A stretch of 64,000 nucleotides of DNA. It comes from Lacrimispora sp. BS-2. Its GTDB lineage: Bacteria > Bacillota > Clostridia > Lachnospirales > Lachnospiraceae. The stretch covers positions 3,596,001 to 3,660,000 of the forward strand of contig NZ_CP157940.1 of assembly GCF_040207125.1 (NCBI RefSeq), in the 5' to 3' direction. A program made the translations under genes and the position numbers. How positions within the stretch are numbered: position 1 is the stretch's first letter; the number at the start of each line of letters is the position of its first letter. Below, piece by piece: positions 29,365 through 43,200 of this stretch. Below the pieces are notes generated by a model that did no database searches, was not told where the DNA came from, and saw only the letters and a program-made list of their open reading frames with translations.

Positions 29365-30207
29365 TTATTTTACCTTCCCATTTTTAAATAAAAGAATCAT
29401 CTCATGGGTCAGGCTTAAATTGGTGAAGTCGTCAGGGATATCCTCCGGAGCCATCCAGTCTGCTGTGGATAATTCTGTTTCATCCAGGCAGACCTGTGGA
29501 GAACCATCCAGCTGGGCCCAGTATCCGACTAAAATGGAATCACTGAACCCCCATGGCTGGTTTTTGTAATAGCGTATGTTTTTGACCCGAAGGCCTGTTT
29601 CCTCCATTACCTCCCGGTTCACAGTATCTTCCAGGGTCTCACCAAATTCCGTATAGCCTGCGATCAGGGCATACCGGGTGTATTCTCTTCCCGCATACTT
29701 GGTCAGCAGAAGCTTTCCGTTGTAAGTAACAGCCACAATGATGGCCGGAGCAATCTTTGGGTAAACGGTATTGCCGCAGGAGGAGCAGACCATGGATCTT
29801 TCTTTTTTACTTTTCATCATGGGAGATCCGCAGCAGCCGCAGAACCGGTTGGAACTGTAAAACCGGTGAAGCTGTCCGGCAGAAACAGCTGCAAAGGACA
29901 CCCACATGGGCTTTAGCTCCCTTAATGCGCCTGTTTTATAAAAGAAAAGAGATTCTGTTTCTGCCAGGCTGATATTGGTTTCATCTACAAGAAAAAAATC
30001 CATCTGGTCAATGGAAAAAAGATAGTCAGAGCAGGCTATGGCTTCTTTGCTTAGGTTTTTTAAGTCTCCGAATTGGGGGATTTTTGTGGAACTCTTGTGG
30101 TCAAGGAGGAGGCAGCCATCCTGGAAGTATAGAAAATAGCTGTCCATGTGCGGCGTTTTTATCTGAAATTCGTTATGAAAAACATGGGGAAAAATATCCT
30201 GAATCAT
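29365..30207 (-). CDS. nudC: NAD+ diphosphatase / NADH pyrophosphatase (Nudix, NudC-type)
   Basis: Hydrolyses NAD(H) to NMN(H) and AMP and, in characterised homologs, removes NAD caps from RNA. The 280 residues contain a C4 zinc ribbon (CGCCGSPM...CSSCG, about 125-150), the Nudix box GYTEFGETLEDTVNREVMEE (about 195-215, matching GX5EX7REUXEE) and the downstream QPWGFSDS segment that corresponds to the NudC QPWPFPxS signature. It stands alone. Confidence 0.9.
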   Translation of the reverse strand: MIQDIFPHVFHNEFQIKTPHMDSYFLYFQDGCLLLDHKSSTKIPQFGDLKNLSKEAIACSDYLFSIDQMDFFLVDETNISLAETESLFFYKTGALRELKPMWVSFAAVSAGQLHRFYSSNRFCGCCGSPMMKSKKERSMVCSSCGNTVYPKIAPAIIVAVTYNGKLLLTKYAGREYTRYALIAGYTEFGETLEDTVNREVMEETGLRVKNIRYYKNQPWGFSDSILVGYWAQLDGSPQVCLDETELSTADWMAPEDIPDDFTNLSLTHEMILLFKNGKVK

Positions 30208-30403
30208 CTGTAAAGAACCTTCTTTGGCATAATTTACTTAATGAAGGCAAGCAAAGCGCGCCTTCATTAAAAAAATCAGCCATCCAGTGAGCCAAAGGCA
30301 AACTGAACTTCCTTTCTAATTATTTACATTAAAGTATTGTAATCTATTTTAAATTTCAAAATGTTTCCTGTCAAGCCATTAGAATATAGTTAAAATATAG
30401 AAA

Positions 30404-30429
30404 GGCCGGCGCTTTTATCAGCGCCGGCC
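30404..30429 (-). terminator. Terminator of bioY
   Basis: GGCCGGCGC (30404-30412) and GCGCCGGCC (30421-30429) are perfect arms. On the minus strand TTTCTATATT follows. The rest of the nudC-bioY gap (30208-30403) holds nothing I can name. Confidence 0.75.
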
Positions 30430-30442
30430 GCAAATATATTGA

Positions 30443-31030
30443 TCATTGCCGTAAAATGGCTTTTCGGATAGGAATTCCGGTAATAACAGCAATCACTGTA
30501 AGTACAATATCCTTGGGAACAAATGCCACTATGGAATAGGAAAATACCCCTAAGACCGACATATCACCGGATAATGCTGCCCATTGAAGACCTCCTATGG
30601 TTTCATCTATTAAGGTGCCAAGAACCGGGAGCAGGAACATAAGAATCGTGTTAAGAGTCTTGCAGCTTGTTTTCGGTCTGACGCCGCAGAGGAGTACCAT
30701 AATAAGCCAGCCCCATATGTAACCGCCGGTTAGCCCCATCAAGTGTTGGAGGCCTCCTCGAAAGTTTGAGAAGATGGGCAGTCCTACAGCCCCAAGAAGG
30801 ATGTAAATAAGTGTTGCTAAAAATCCCAGCCTCCATCCTAATACGGTTCCTATAAGTGCTACTCCAAAGATCTGGATGGTTATGGGAACACCGGTTGGCA
30901 AGGGGATAGATATTTGAGAAATTACGGCAAGAACTGCCGCAAACATCCCGGCCAAAACTAATTCCTTTGTTGTAATCCGTCGTTTGGCAGGGGATGAAGT
31001 CTTTGTTTGAAATGTTTTTGCTGTATTCAT
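30443..31030 (-). CDS. bioY: Biotin transporter BioY (ECF S component)
   Basis: Membrane S component that binds biotin. I start at ATG 31030 (MNTAKTFQTKTSS, 195 residues); GGGAG lies 9 nt upstream, and a 17-residue longer reading has no such site. The BioY pattern is clear: LVLAGMFAAVLAVISQISIP, then GVPITIQIFGVALIG, GLPIFSNFRGG and TGGYIWGW. No bio synthesis gene or EcfAT is nearby, so the protein may act alone or with a shared energising module. Confidence 0.93.
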   Translation of the reverse strand: MNTAKTFQTKTSSPAKRRITTKELVLAGMFAAVLAVISQISIPLPTGVPITIQIFGVALIGTVLGWRLGFLATLIYILLGAVGLPIFSNFRGGLQHLMGLTGGYIWGWLIMVLLCGVRPKTSCKTLNTILMFLLPVLGTLIDETIGGLQWAALSGDMSVLGVFSYSIVAFVPKDIVLTVIAVITGIPIRKAILRQ

Positions 31031-31091
31031 GAGATCAGGCTCCCTTATGTAGTATAAGATTCTACTGGAATGGTAACACATGCTAAATTGA

Positions 31092-31122
31092 TTGTCAACT
31101 AAAAAATATAATAGGTTAACAA
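31092..31122. promoter_or_regulatory. Probable BirA (biotin repressor) operator at bioY
   Basis: TTGTCAACT (31092-31100), 13-bp AT spacer, GGTTAACAA (31114-31122). On the minus strand this reads TTGTTAACC-N13-AGTTGACAA, close to the BirA dyad TTGTTAACC-N14/15-GGTTAACAA. It overlaps the TTGACA that could be the bioY -35 box, as expected for a biotin-dependent repressor. Confidence 0.75.
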
Positions 31123-31130
31123 TTAAAAAG

Positions 31131-31183
31131 CGGTTACAAGGAAATTTTGAAATAAACTTGAAAAAATAACCAGTCTGTAACCG
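31131..31183. promoter_or_regulatory. Inverted repeat upstream of the giant adhesin gene
   Basis: CGGTTACA (31131-31138) and TGTAACCG (31176-31183) are perfect arms 37 nt apart. The second arm lies just upstream of a TATACT (31192-31197), the best -10 candidate for the adhesin gene, which lacks a good -35. That is the layout of an activator-dependent promoter. The regulator is unknown. Confidence 0.5.
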
Positions 31184-31274
31184 TTGAGAGATATACTGAA
31201 TAGATAGAAAATACAGCTTTTAACTTATTAATAGATTTTATCTTAAGATTGAAATAAATAAGGAGGGTATAAGT

Positions 31275-34200
31275 ATGAAAGGTATAGGGAAGAAAGTGCA
31301 TCGCTTAAAAAGGGTGATTGCCTGGTTGCTGACTGTTGCGATTGTTACCGGAAATATATCACAGCTTTCAGTAACTACCGCATATGCCTCGGAGACTGCT
31401 GAGCGCAGAAGTGGATCTTCTGCCAATGCAGGGAAAGCATCTCCATCGGAGGCGACTCCGTCAGAGGCGGCGAGAGTTATTGACGTCCAGGTCACTCAGT
31501 CTGCTATTGAAAAGGTTCTTAAAAAGGATTTTGACAGCAGACCGGAATTAAAGGAAGATTTGGTTCCCTTTGAAGGAGATCAAAAGGATCTGGTCATAGG
31601 AAAATTATATGAAGAACTAGAGGGAAAAACTCTGGTGCTCCAGAAAAAGGTGGGAAAAGCCATGTATCTGGTGGTGGTATCAGATACCCTGGATGGAGAA
31701 CCTTTTTTTGAAGCCGATAAATCCGAACGGATCAGGCAGGAATCGATCCTTAAGAATATTCAGATCATAGGCGTCAATGGCTATAAGGACCGGGATTGCG
31801 AATTCCGGCTGCGGATCGTTGGTGACGATTTAATGATCACAGATGCCCAGATGGAAGAATTTGCGGTCATCGGGGAAAATTCACAGGAAGAAATAGAAGA
31901 AAAATCTTCCTCAACCGGGAATCAATCCGGAAGCTGGGGAAGTTCTGGAAGTTCCGGGACCGGGGAAACGGCTGCTGTAACAGAGGAAGAGGCCAAGGAT
32001 CAGGAGACAGAGACCCAGGAGACAGAGACTCAGGAAACCAGTGAGGCTCATAAGAATCTTTCAGAGCCGGCTGAAGAAGCAAAAAGCCAGACCGGGGAAG
32101 TGAAAGAGACACAGAGAGAAGAGAACTCCAGGGAAACCGAGAAAAAATCAGAAAATGGAGTCAAAGAAGATAGTAAAAAAGAAGAGAGTAAAAAAGAAGA
32201 GGGCGGAAAAGAACAGGGGGAAGATTCCAATTCTGATAAATCCGGGGAAGCTCTTTCTGTAAGCAGCATCGAAATAAATGGGATTTCAATAACAAAGCAT
32301 GAGGTTCCGGTTCTTTTCAGTGCTGAAAATACACTGGCAACAGCTTCTGAAGCAGATAATTATTTCAATGGCGGAGAAGATGCTGATCTTGTTTCTGCAG
32401 GGAATACGAAGGCCCTGTCAGAAGAGGAACGGGCTGCCCTGATGGGAACCGATGTTGCCACCCTGAATGGAGAAGAAAGGAAAACAAGTTTATTCTCATT
32501 TCTCAGCCAGCCATCCTTTGGCATGGTGGTCCACAGCTATGGAATGACCCTGCTGAATACAGAGGTGAACAGTGAAGGCAGGCTCAGTCCTTATGAAACG
32601 GCTTTGACTTATTATGGGCCAGATGCTGCGGATAAGAAGGATACGGTTGAAGTGAATCTGTCACAAAGCCAGACCGGTTCCATAAAGGCAGGAATTTTAT
32701 ATACCTATACCATCACCTATACCATGCAGGCAGCACCTCTTTACGAATATGCCGCAGGAGGAAAGCTGCCCCTCTTTGATACTTATGAGAATGCAAAAAT
32801 TCTCTTCACTGTGCCTGACGGCATTGTCATAGAAGAGCGGCCCGGAAAAGTAAAGCTGGTATCTTCTGATGATGGTGGTAAGATTTATGAAATCAGCGTG
32901 GGAGATGAGCAGAATGTAATTCGTCCGGGCAAATCAGACAGCATAACCGTGAACGCCTATATTGACGGGAACGGAAAAAGAGCGGTTGGCGAGGAATTTA
33001 AACTGCCTCAGGACAGCGTTGCTTTCTATGCTGACGTTAAGGTGGCTGATAAGACAGATAAGGAGAATGTAACTTATCCTGGCAATGTTGAAACAGTCAC
33101 TTATGCGGCGCAGCCAGATGATACCACACTGACTCTTGTTTCCGATGATGCATGGCATATTAAAAAGAGAGTCTATCCAACGGATCATTCTTACACGGTG
33201 GTAAGAGACGGTGCAGGAAATCCAGAATTTGTGGACATTACCTATCTGATTGAAATGGGCATGTACGGAAGCTCAGGTGACATATCCAGGCAGCCTAACG
33301 GAACCATTTACCAGACTTATGGCCGTACGGGTTTTAAGGAGGCTTCTTATAAAATTACGGATTCTCTTAAGATTCTCACGGAAAATGCGCCTGAGGCCAT
33401 GAAGCCGGTTTCCGTAACGGCCAAATGGGGAGACGGATCCAACGTCAGGATGATTAACAATGGGGATGGGTCGATTACAATCAATGAGTTCAAGAATCAG
33501 GGACAGAATGATGCGGATCATATTTACGTGTCAGACTTAGCACCAACCTATAGCTCTTATCTGGTAACAGCCCGTTATCCATATGAACCATTTTTGCTGA
33601 AGTACAATGATGAACGTATTGGGAATGAGACCGTATTTACGGTCAACAATAAGGCCCGTCTGGAATATGTAAAGCTGGGAACAGATCAGTTGGTGACAGA
33701 AGACTCTGATGTAAATATTGCAATTCATGAGGTCAACAAGCCGGCAGTTATCAAGATAAAGAAGGAAATCGACGAGGGACTGGGCTTTACCCAGAAGTAT
33801 GGATTGACCATGGAAAAGGAATATCCCGGGATGGCTGGCTTTGAGATCAATTCTCTGGATCCTGACAACAAGCAGACGCCTTATGACAATTATACGGTTA
33901 TAGACAGATATGGTCAAAAAATTAACAATAAAAACATTGCTGTCAATCCTTCAAGCGATAAAACGGAAAGCGGATTCTATGCAACGGGGGATGATGGTTA
34001 CATCCGGATCCAGGTTGATCCGGGAACCTATGTGATCAATGAAATCGCAAATCCAGTTGGAACACAATTCAGCTCCGCTAAGGTTGGAACAAAGGCGGTT
34101 GCCAAAGGGGATGATATTAAGGTCACCTTAAAGGCAGGAGAAAACGCTGAGATTACGGTGGTTAACGAAGTCATTGGAAAGGGAGCCATTGAATTTAATA

Positions 34201-37200
34201 AGAAGGCCCGTACCTGGAACAGTGCAAACCTTAGTGAAACAGAATTAAATTCTTTGGAAGGCGCGGAATTCATTCTTTTTCAGAAAAATGAAAATGGAAG
34301 CCTTTCAGAAGTTAAAACCGTAAAATCAGACAGCAAAGGATATGTGTTGTTTAAGCCTCTTACACCGGGCAAATACATTGTAAGAGAAAAAAGCGCTGGA
34401 GGTTATATCCTTGACAATCATGATTATGAAGTGACCGTAGAGGCCGGTAAAACATCGCCGGTAAAAGGCGGAAATAACCTCCTTGTCAACACTTTAAATG
34501 AAGCAAGGGTAAATGTGACAAAGTGGATGCAAAATGACAAAGCTGGTTATATTAAGGTACCTGGAACTTACAGGGGGGACTTTAATAATAAATTCTGGTT
34601 TGAAAAGTATGCAGAGGGAACGTGGACAGAAGTGGGCATTGGCTCAAAAACCACCTACTCTCTGGACGGTTCAAGCCAGTTTACGGCGACTCTTCCAGTC
34701 TATGATGGAAGCGGGCAGATGATTAAGTACCGCGTAGTTGAGAAAGTTCCTGACGGATATTCTGACGGGAATGGTGCCGAAGCTGGTTTTTCACAGGAAA
34801 TAAAAGGGAATAAGACTTACATTTATAAGACCTTTTCCCTGGAACCTTTAAAGACTGCTCAGGTTGACTTGAAGAATAATAAAGGGGGAACCTTAAAGCT
34901 TCAAAAGGATGCCTGGTCCATCAGCAGCGAAAGCCTGAATAAGAATGATTACAAAAATGGATTTCAGTTTAAGCTTTATTATAAAGACGGAAACGACTTC
35001 ACCGAAGTACTGCCAAATACGGTCTATACAACAAATAGTAAGGGAGAAATTCTGGTAAAGGGCCTTGATGTAACAAAGGACTACTACTGGTCTGAAATCA
35101 ACAGCAGCGGAAGGCTGGAAGCAGATGATTCCGAGAAGATGGTAATTTCCGGAAATCAGGTTTTTATTGGGCCTTATCAGGTAGTCAGAGAAAGCGATAC
35201 CACCGCAAAGGCTTATAACATTCCTCAAAAGGTACCTTACTGGCTTTATAAGGTTGATATCACAAATAAGAACAATCCCATATCAGCACAATTTAAAATA
35301 ACAAGAGATGCTGATAAGACAGTAGTTTTCAGCGGTTCGGTGACCAATAAGGGAAAATATGTGATTCTTGATCCCGGAACAGAATATACCATGGAAGAAA
35401 CAACGCCTCCTGCTAACTTTGAAAAAGGGAAAGACATTAAGATCACTACTCCTAATGGACCTATTCAAAAAGCGGATTTGGAACGATGGTTTACCCAGGG
35501 CAATGAAGTGACTCGCCGGACCATTGAAAATAAACCATATAAATCTGTTTCCATTAAGAAGACACAATATGATGCAGACGGCACGGCAAATCCCAGCGCA
35601 CAAATACAGTTTGACGCTTATGTAAAGAATGGCAGCAGCTTTACAAAAGCAACTAGTCTGATATCCAGTGTACCGACCCAGCTTGCTCCTGGAACATATT
35701 ACTTTAAAGAAGTTGTTCCTGACGGTAATATCAATCCTTATTACCTGCTTTCTGATGCTGATAAAGAGAAAGGTACCCATCCGGGTAATCCTGGTTATGA
35801 GATTTCCGGAACCGATGTATACTACGGACCGGTAACCATAACCGCAGCGTCTACAAGCAGCGAAAAGAGCCTGAATATCTTTCTGGCAGGAGAGAATAAG
35901 CCCGTAGAGAATTACAAGGATAATGGAAAAGTAGCGGTTACTAAAATGGATGCGTTAAGGGATATCCCTGTGAACGGAGCCGTTTTTGGTATTTTTAGAG
36001 CAGATAAATTTCATATAAATGATTGGGCAAACAGCATCAAAAATCCAATTGAGAAGGTAACCACAAGCGGAAGCGGCCAGGCAATCTTCAGCAGTCCAGA
36101 CCTTAAGATCTTTGACAGCAATGGAGACAGGATTTCCTATGTCATTGCCGAAATAACGCCTCCGGCCGGATATCTGCCATCCTTTGAGATATTAACTACG
36201 ACCTTAAAGGAAGGCAAGGTAATTACTAAGGTCAATGGAGATGATAATGGAAGTGAGCTTGTTATTAAGAACGAACCCAAGCTGACCATCCGTACCCAGA
36301 AGTATTGGAGGGATGAATGGAATTACCAGTTCTATCCGGCGAATCATGTTCTTGGAAACGTGAAGCTGGCCCTCTATAGGATAAACGCAGACGGCGTTAC
36401 GGCAGATTATGTAAAAACAGAAACCACCAATACCTATGACGGAATCGCAACCTTCTATGATATTAACCGGAATGATACCTACTATGTGGTTGAGGTCCGG
36501 GTTCCCACAAAGGAAGAAACAGGTTTTGATTTTGACCTGAATATGAAGGATAAGACACCTTTAGCAGAAGGAAATGTTGAACCTCCGAAAATACTTTCTG
36601 TTTCAGACCTGGAGGCAGGTAAATACAATGCAGTGAAATATACGGGTAAGGAGCTTGCAAAAACAGCGGACTCTTTAACCCAGAATACCGATCCACTTTA
36701 TAACTATAAGCCATGGGTTCAGTTTAATATATTAAAAACCTGTGATGGAAAGGCATTTGATGGAACTCCCCATACAGAGGAACCTGTCAACGGAGCGAAA
36801 TTTACCCTTTATAAGATGAAGGATGATGTGAAAAATCTTTCAGGAATTCATTTAGAGAATTTGGCGAATGAAGACAGGTTTGAGAAGGTAGACAGCTATG
36901 AGAGCGGCACCCGGATCAATCCGAAGACGGGAATCAGAGAGAACGGGGAATTTGATACCGCTATTTTAGAAACCGGCAAGGTATACTGGCTGGTAGAAGA
37001 AGAGGCTGCACCGGGCTATCAGCTTCCTGGCGGACGTAAGATCGTAGCAGTATTCGCACCAAAAGATTCCGGTTACACAGGATATAATGAAATGCTTCAT
37101 CTGTATGAAAATGGTCGCAATGAACAAGTCGCTGTTGTGAAAAATCAGCATGGAGATGGCCTGGGAGGCCTTGATGCATACTATTTCCAGATTGCATTAA

Positions 37201-40200
37201 ACAAATGGCTGAAGGATTCTTCAAAGCAAAATGCAGAACCAACCCTTTTAGGTGGAGCTAAATTCCAGATATGGCTGCTGGATCCTGATAATAAAGCAAA
37301 ACTGCTTCCTGTCCAGGTGGTTGAAACCGGTCTGGAATCCGACAGTGAAAACAAAACAGGCTATGCCCTTTCCAGGATGATCAACATGGGTAAGCTTAAG
37401 GCAGAGCTTGAAAGCAAGGGATTTGATAAAGCAAGTATTGAAAGGATCCTTAAGCTTGAGAATGATAATGTAAAAGCCCTCTTTGGACTGGAAGAGGTAT
37501 ATGCACCTTCTAAGGTCCAGATGGATCCAACTCTTCACTACCTGGAAGTGACAATTCCCAAAAACCAGGATGTCATTGATTCCCAGTATTTCTGGAAGCA
37601 GGGAAAATCAGAGAAATACCGGCTGATGAACACAGTATTGGAGGAATACCCGGTAACTCTGGCTAAATACGGATACGTACCGGATTCCAGTACCTTTGGT
37701 AAAACGGATGAGGAACTGAATTCCTTAAATATCGTAAAAACTCCTTTAAGCGGCGTAAAGTTTGAAATCTTTCAGTACCAATGGGCAAACGGCCGTTATA
37801 GTTATGTAAGCATTGGAACTTATACTACGGAAAGCAATGGCCAGATAAAGATACCCAAGGGCTTAAAAGCAGGGCGGTACCGGTTAAAGGAAACCCTGAC
37901 AACGGCCCAGGAGAGTAAGTATATTACCATGTATACCGGCGAGGACCGCGAGGAAAATCTTTGGAGATACTTTACGGTGGGAAGCACACCTTCCACTGTG
38001 AACGTTTATAACCCGGAGAAGCCGGATCTTGTAATTGAAAAGACCACATGGGCAGGAGATCCTTCCATAAACCTCCAGGGGATCACCTTTACCATTCAAA
38101 AATCAGACAGCAGCGAGATCAAGGCGGCTACTGTAAAACTTGAGAATGGAAAATATGCTGCCAACTTTAAAGATTTAGACAGCGGTGTTTACACCATTCA
38201 GGCAGAAGAGTTAGGAGACGGAGTGGCAAAATCTGTGACCAGCGGATATTTTGAAACGGCATCAGTAAATGTGGGATACAAAGCAAAGGCTGCCGGAGAA
38301 AAGGTATCTCTGGTACGCGTTGGAGACAGTGTAACAGGAAAGCTGGCAACAGCTGTAGTTAAGAATCCGCGTCTGGCTGATCTTGTTATTTATAAGACAG
38401 ATGCAGAAACAAACGAAAGCGGTTCTGGTATGGCAGGTGCTTCCTTTAAAGTGGAGTACTTGATGTTCCGTTCCGGTACAGATTTGATCGAAGGGGTTCT
38501 GCAGAATGTAACGGATAAAGGATATAGTAAACCAGATCGGGACTTTAAAGAAATTTCAGGGACTCTGACTGATAACAAGGATGGTTCTTATACACTAAAG
38601 AGCTGTGCGCCGGGCTGGTACCGGATCACAGAGCAGAAAGCCCCGGAAGGCTATACCATTGACGCCCAGCCGATGATTGTGGCCGTAGTGGGAGATATGG
38701 CAGGCGGATACCAGGGGATTACTCCTGTGACCTTTGAAAACAGAAAGAAAGCAGAACTGACCGTAACAAAGAAGCTTTTCTTTGGCGATGGATTCATAAA
38801 TGATGAGAACATTGCTAAAAAGCTTCCGGCTGAGATCGTATTTGATATTTACACCTATTCCAATAATGCCTATAAGCAGATGTTAGACGAAAGCAACAGG
38901 CCGGTACAGGTAAAGCTCCAGAGCTTTGAAACTCAGGATGGTTATTACACGGCAAAGGGAACAGCATTACTTCCTCAGAAGCCGGAAGGCGGCGCCTATT
39001 ATCTGAAGGAGCAGGAAAACTCTGACTGGATGCTTTCAGCCTTAGGTGTGGAAGATAACGGTACCCTTCAGGAAGACGGATATATTAAGGTAGGCGGAGA
39101 ATCTGATTTTACTTCCAAAAACCCGGTATCCATTACGGTGAACAACCAATATGCAAAAGCAAAGATACGCCTGACCAAGGTAGATGGGACGGATCCATCA
39201 AAGAAATTAACTGGAGCAGCCTTTAAGCTGTATTCTGATCCGGAACTGACAAGAGCGGTAGGAGATTTCACAGAGATAGGGCAGAGCGGAGTATATGAAA
39301 TCGTATTTTCCACCAAACTTTACAGCCCTGGAACCTACTATATAAAAGAAGTGAATGCTCCTGCAGGCTATATTGCAATCACAACAGCCATACCGGCCGA
39401 GGGCCTGACAGCAGAAACAGGAAAAACAACAGAAATTACCGTGGAGAATCAGGGCGGTATTGATTTGCAGATTACTAAATACAGTGGAAATGGAGGTTCA
39501 GAATCCCTTAAATCAGGAATCGGCTTTGAGCTTTACAGAAAGTCCGGAGGCGCCTGGAATTATGTTGGGGAAGGAACCACCGATTCCGGGGGTAAGCTTT
39601 CTTTCCGGGGACTTGAGCTGAATGCAGGTGACGCTTACGGAGTTTATGAAGTGACGAAAAAGGAAAATGGCTTTGAAACATTCCGTATGGCTTCCTTTGA
39701 AGGAGAGGCGGGGACCATCCTTCCTATAACAGCGGAGGTGGTAAAGAACGGAGAAACCAAAACCGGTCTGGATCTTTATGTTCTGACAGGAGACAATACT
39801 GTTACTCCGGGAGTATATGACTTTAAGGCCCATAACCAGGAAGCGCTGCCTTTAAAACTCATTAAGAACGATGTAAATAAATCAGATAATCCCAGCGGAT
39901 CCATGACCGTTTCCATGAAGATCATGGAAAAAGAAACTGGAAAGCAGGTTGGAGATCTGGTTGCAGTACCATACGGGGAAACCGGAATTACGGTGCCGTT
40001 GTTACCGGGAACCTATGTCATCGAAGAAATGGCAGTGATCCAGAACAACCAGGGCTATGTCATTAATAAGGATGATGTCAGAACTATTTACAGGAAAGAA
40101 GTGGAAGTTAATAAGGGTGCAGTTCCGGAGCCATGTGAATTTACTAACGTAAAGCAGAAGACAGGTGTGACACTGGATAAGACATCTGTAACAACCACAT

Positions 40201-43200
40201 TAAAAGATTTATGGTGGAATGACGGCCAGACAGTGACCTATACCTTAACGCCTCATGTGGTCAACAGCATACCATTGGACCGGTTTGTAGTAACAGATAC
40301 GGGCTTAAAGATGCTGGATGCAGGAAAGACAGTGCTTTCAGAGGCTGATTACACCTACGAAAAATATACGATCACCGGGGTTAAGCCGGGAAAAGCCACG
40401 GAACAGAACCGCATTAAGGGTGCAAAGACCGGAACCATCATGGCTGATGTGACCTTCTATGATTTTAACGAAAACCAGGTAGGAGAGGTGCAGAGCGTTG
40501 CGGTATCCGGTGACGGAGAGATCGGTCTGGTAAACCCGGTAAACGGCAAAAAGGTAAAATCCTTCCAGATCAGCTACCGGGATGACACCTTAAAAGGCTC
40601 TACGGAAAACCAATATGTCCTTGGAAATGATTTTGTCCCGGGAAGCATAGAGGTTACGGTAAAGCTGAACCGCCAGGATCCAAAGCTGTCTAACGGAACC
40701 TTTAAGAAGGAAATCAAATATATCCGCAACGTGGCCGATGTGGCTATGGAATTCAGAAAATGGGATACCAACGGAACGCTGGTTCAGGGCCAGGAAATGA
40801 GTCAGGCAGAAAAGGAATGGGATATTCCGGTCGTACAAAGCCAGGCACCGACGATTTCTGTGAAAAAGAGCGTTGATCCCATTAAGGGCATACAGCCAAG
40901 TGATATCCTGACTTATACGCTTTATGTAAAGAATGATACCACAAGCAATGATCCTGATATTGTTCCAATGCAAAAACCCATTCTCATTGATTATGTGCCT
41001 CTTGGAGTTACCGTATCAGGGGAGTCAGCCGGCGAAAACCGCCTGTTAAAGGCTGTGAGCTTAAAGGATGCCCCACAGGGCGTTGCCATTGAAAAGACTA
41101 TTAAAAAGATTGATCCGGAGACAGGAAGGGAGACCTTATTCATCCAGTTAAGCGGAGTTCTGGATAAGGGTGAGTCCGTTACGGTTGAAGTAAAAGCACA
41201 GATTGCGGGAAGCATTATCAATTATGGAAAGAACATTCTCAATGAACTCTATGTAACAAGTGATGTTCTTCAGCCTGCGTTTTCATTAAACCAGACAGGT
41301 GCTTCCTTTATGATCAAAACAGATTCAGGCAGCAAATGGCCCAGTGCAGACTTGCCAAGGGCTGTGCAGCTGCCGGATGAAAAGTACCGCGGCTATGGTT
41401 ATGCTTCGGATTCTGCGGAGAACACCATGAGCACTGGTACCGGAATTGTCCTTCATAAAGAGGTAAAAGGAAATTTAGACACCAGATTCGTATCAGGAAC
41501 AACGGTAGGAAAGGTGGAAAAGAGCGGGGAGGATACGGATCTCGCTGATAAGGATGGTACCGTATTATACCGGCTCACAGTTAATAATGCTTCAGCCACT
41601 GATTATATCACCCAGCTTCAGCTTATGGATATCCTTCCGGTTAAGGGCGACTATAGTACCGGCAATTTTGAACGGCTTAGTGATTACCGTTTGAAGTTTG
41701 AGGATATTGTGTCCATTTCCATTGAGAACAGGACAGATAACAGGGAAGGAAGAAAGGTTAATGATTTCAGCAAAGAGGTGACTTATTCTGAAAAGGCAAT
41801 TAACAATAAAGAAACGGCTCTGCAAGGAAAAGACTCTCTTTTAAATAACAACAAAAACGGGTTTTGGTCTGGAAGCTCCAGTGACCCCACGGCTATCCGC
41901 ATTAAGATCACTGATCCCGAATTTTACCTGGCTCCGGGAGAAAACCTGGTGGTGATCTATAAAACGGTTGTACCTTATAACACAATGAAGGAGCTGGATG
42001 ATGTAGCTTACGGATATGCGGTCAATGACTTTGCTACTTCCTTCAGTTATAAGAAGAAACTATCAGATGCTGCTGATATCAAGTTCGACCAGGTACAGAC
42101 CAGCAACGCAGTCCAGGTAGTTCTGGTTCCGGGAAAAGTGAAGGTATCAGGACGGATATGGATTGACGACAACAATAACGGTATACAGGATGAAAGCATT
42201 GAGAACGACCATCTCCTTACGGATTTGCTTCCGGTGCTTCAGTCAGAGTACTTTAAGGTCAGTCTGTTGAAGTACAGCAGTAAGAGCGGTGACGAGGATG
42301 TAACAGGAGCAGTAGGAGTCAGCGATGCCAGATTCCTGTTTGAAAATCTGATACCTGCAAAGCCTTTTGGAATCACTGGGTCAGGATTCACCAAGGATCA
42401 GGAAAACAGCTGGTACAGCAACCAGTCTCTGATCTTATCAAAGCTAAAGGGTGATGATCCGGCCCATTACAGGATTTATGTGACAACAGGAACCATGCCG
42501 GAGGGATATGAAGATCTGGTGTTTAAGCTGGCAAAACCAACCATGCTTTCTACCGGAGAAAATCCTGAAGCCGGAAGATCAAGGCTGCCTGATACCCTGG
42601 CAGAAGGAGGAAGCAATTACGAAGAGAGCCGGGACAGCAACTTTAAGGAGGCGAAAGGCTCTTATGCATCGGAAGACTTCTTCTTATGGTCTACAGGAAG
42701 TGACTATGATAAGACAAAGGATATCGGTTTTGTACCATATCGGAATGTAACGATTAATAAAACAAATGAAGCCGGAAATCCGGTGGCAGGCGCTCATTTC
42801 AGCGTATACGGACCGTATACCAACGAGGAGATGGAAGCATTCCGGAAAAATGGAATAAAGGATGCAGCAGTTCTTGGAAGCCCGGCAGCCCAAGGCAGTA
42901 CGGCCCTGACCGGCGGCGAGGCAGCTTGGAATGCAGGTGAACTACTTTATTACCGGAATTATATCGTTGTAGAGGATGGGGCACCTGTGGGATATGAAAT
43001 TGCCGGTGCACAGTCCGATGATATGGTTCCAATGGATTCCTATCAGGTGGAGGGGCAGAAGGCCTGGGAGTTACTCAGCAAGGAATTTAAGACAGCTGGA
43101 ACCCCAATACCAAGCACGATAACGGTTAAGAACCGCTATGTATCCGGAATTTTGGAATTTACAAAGCTGGATGGATTGACGGAAAAGGAGCTTGGCGGAG

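Noticed and set aside
34570..34580. Run of six G in the adhesin gene as a phase-variable tract
   Set aside because: Too short for high-frequency slippage, and there is no comparable repeat at the 5' end of the gene.
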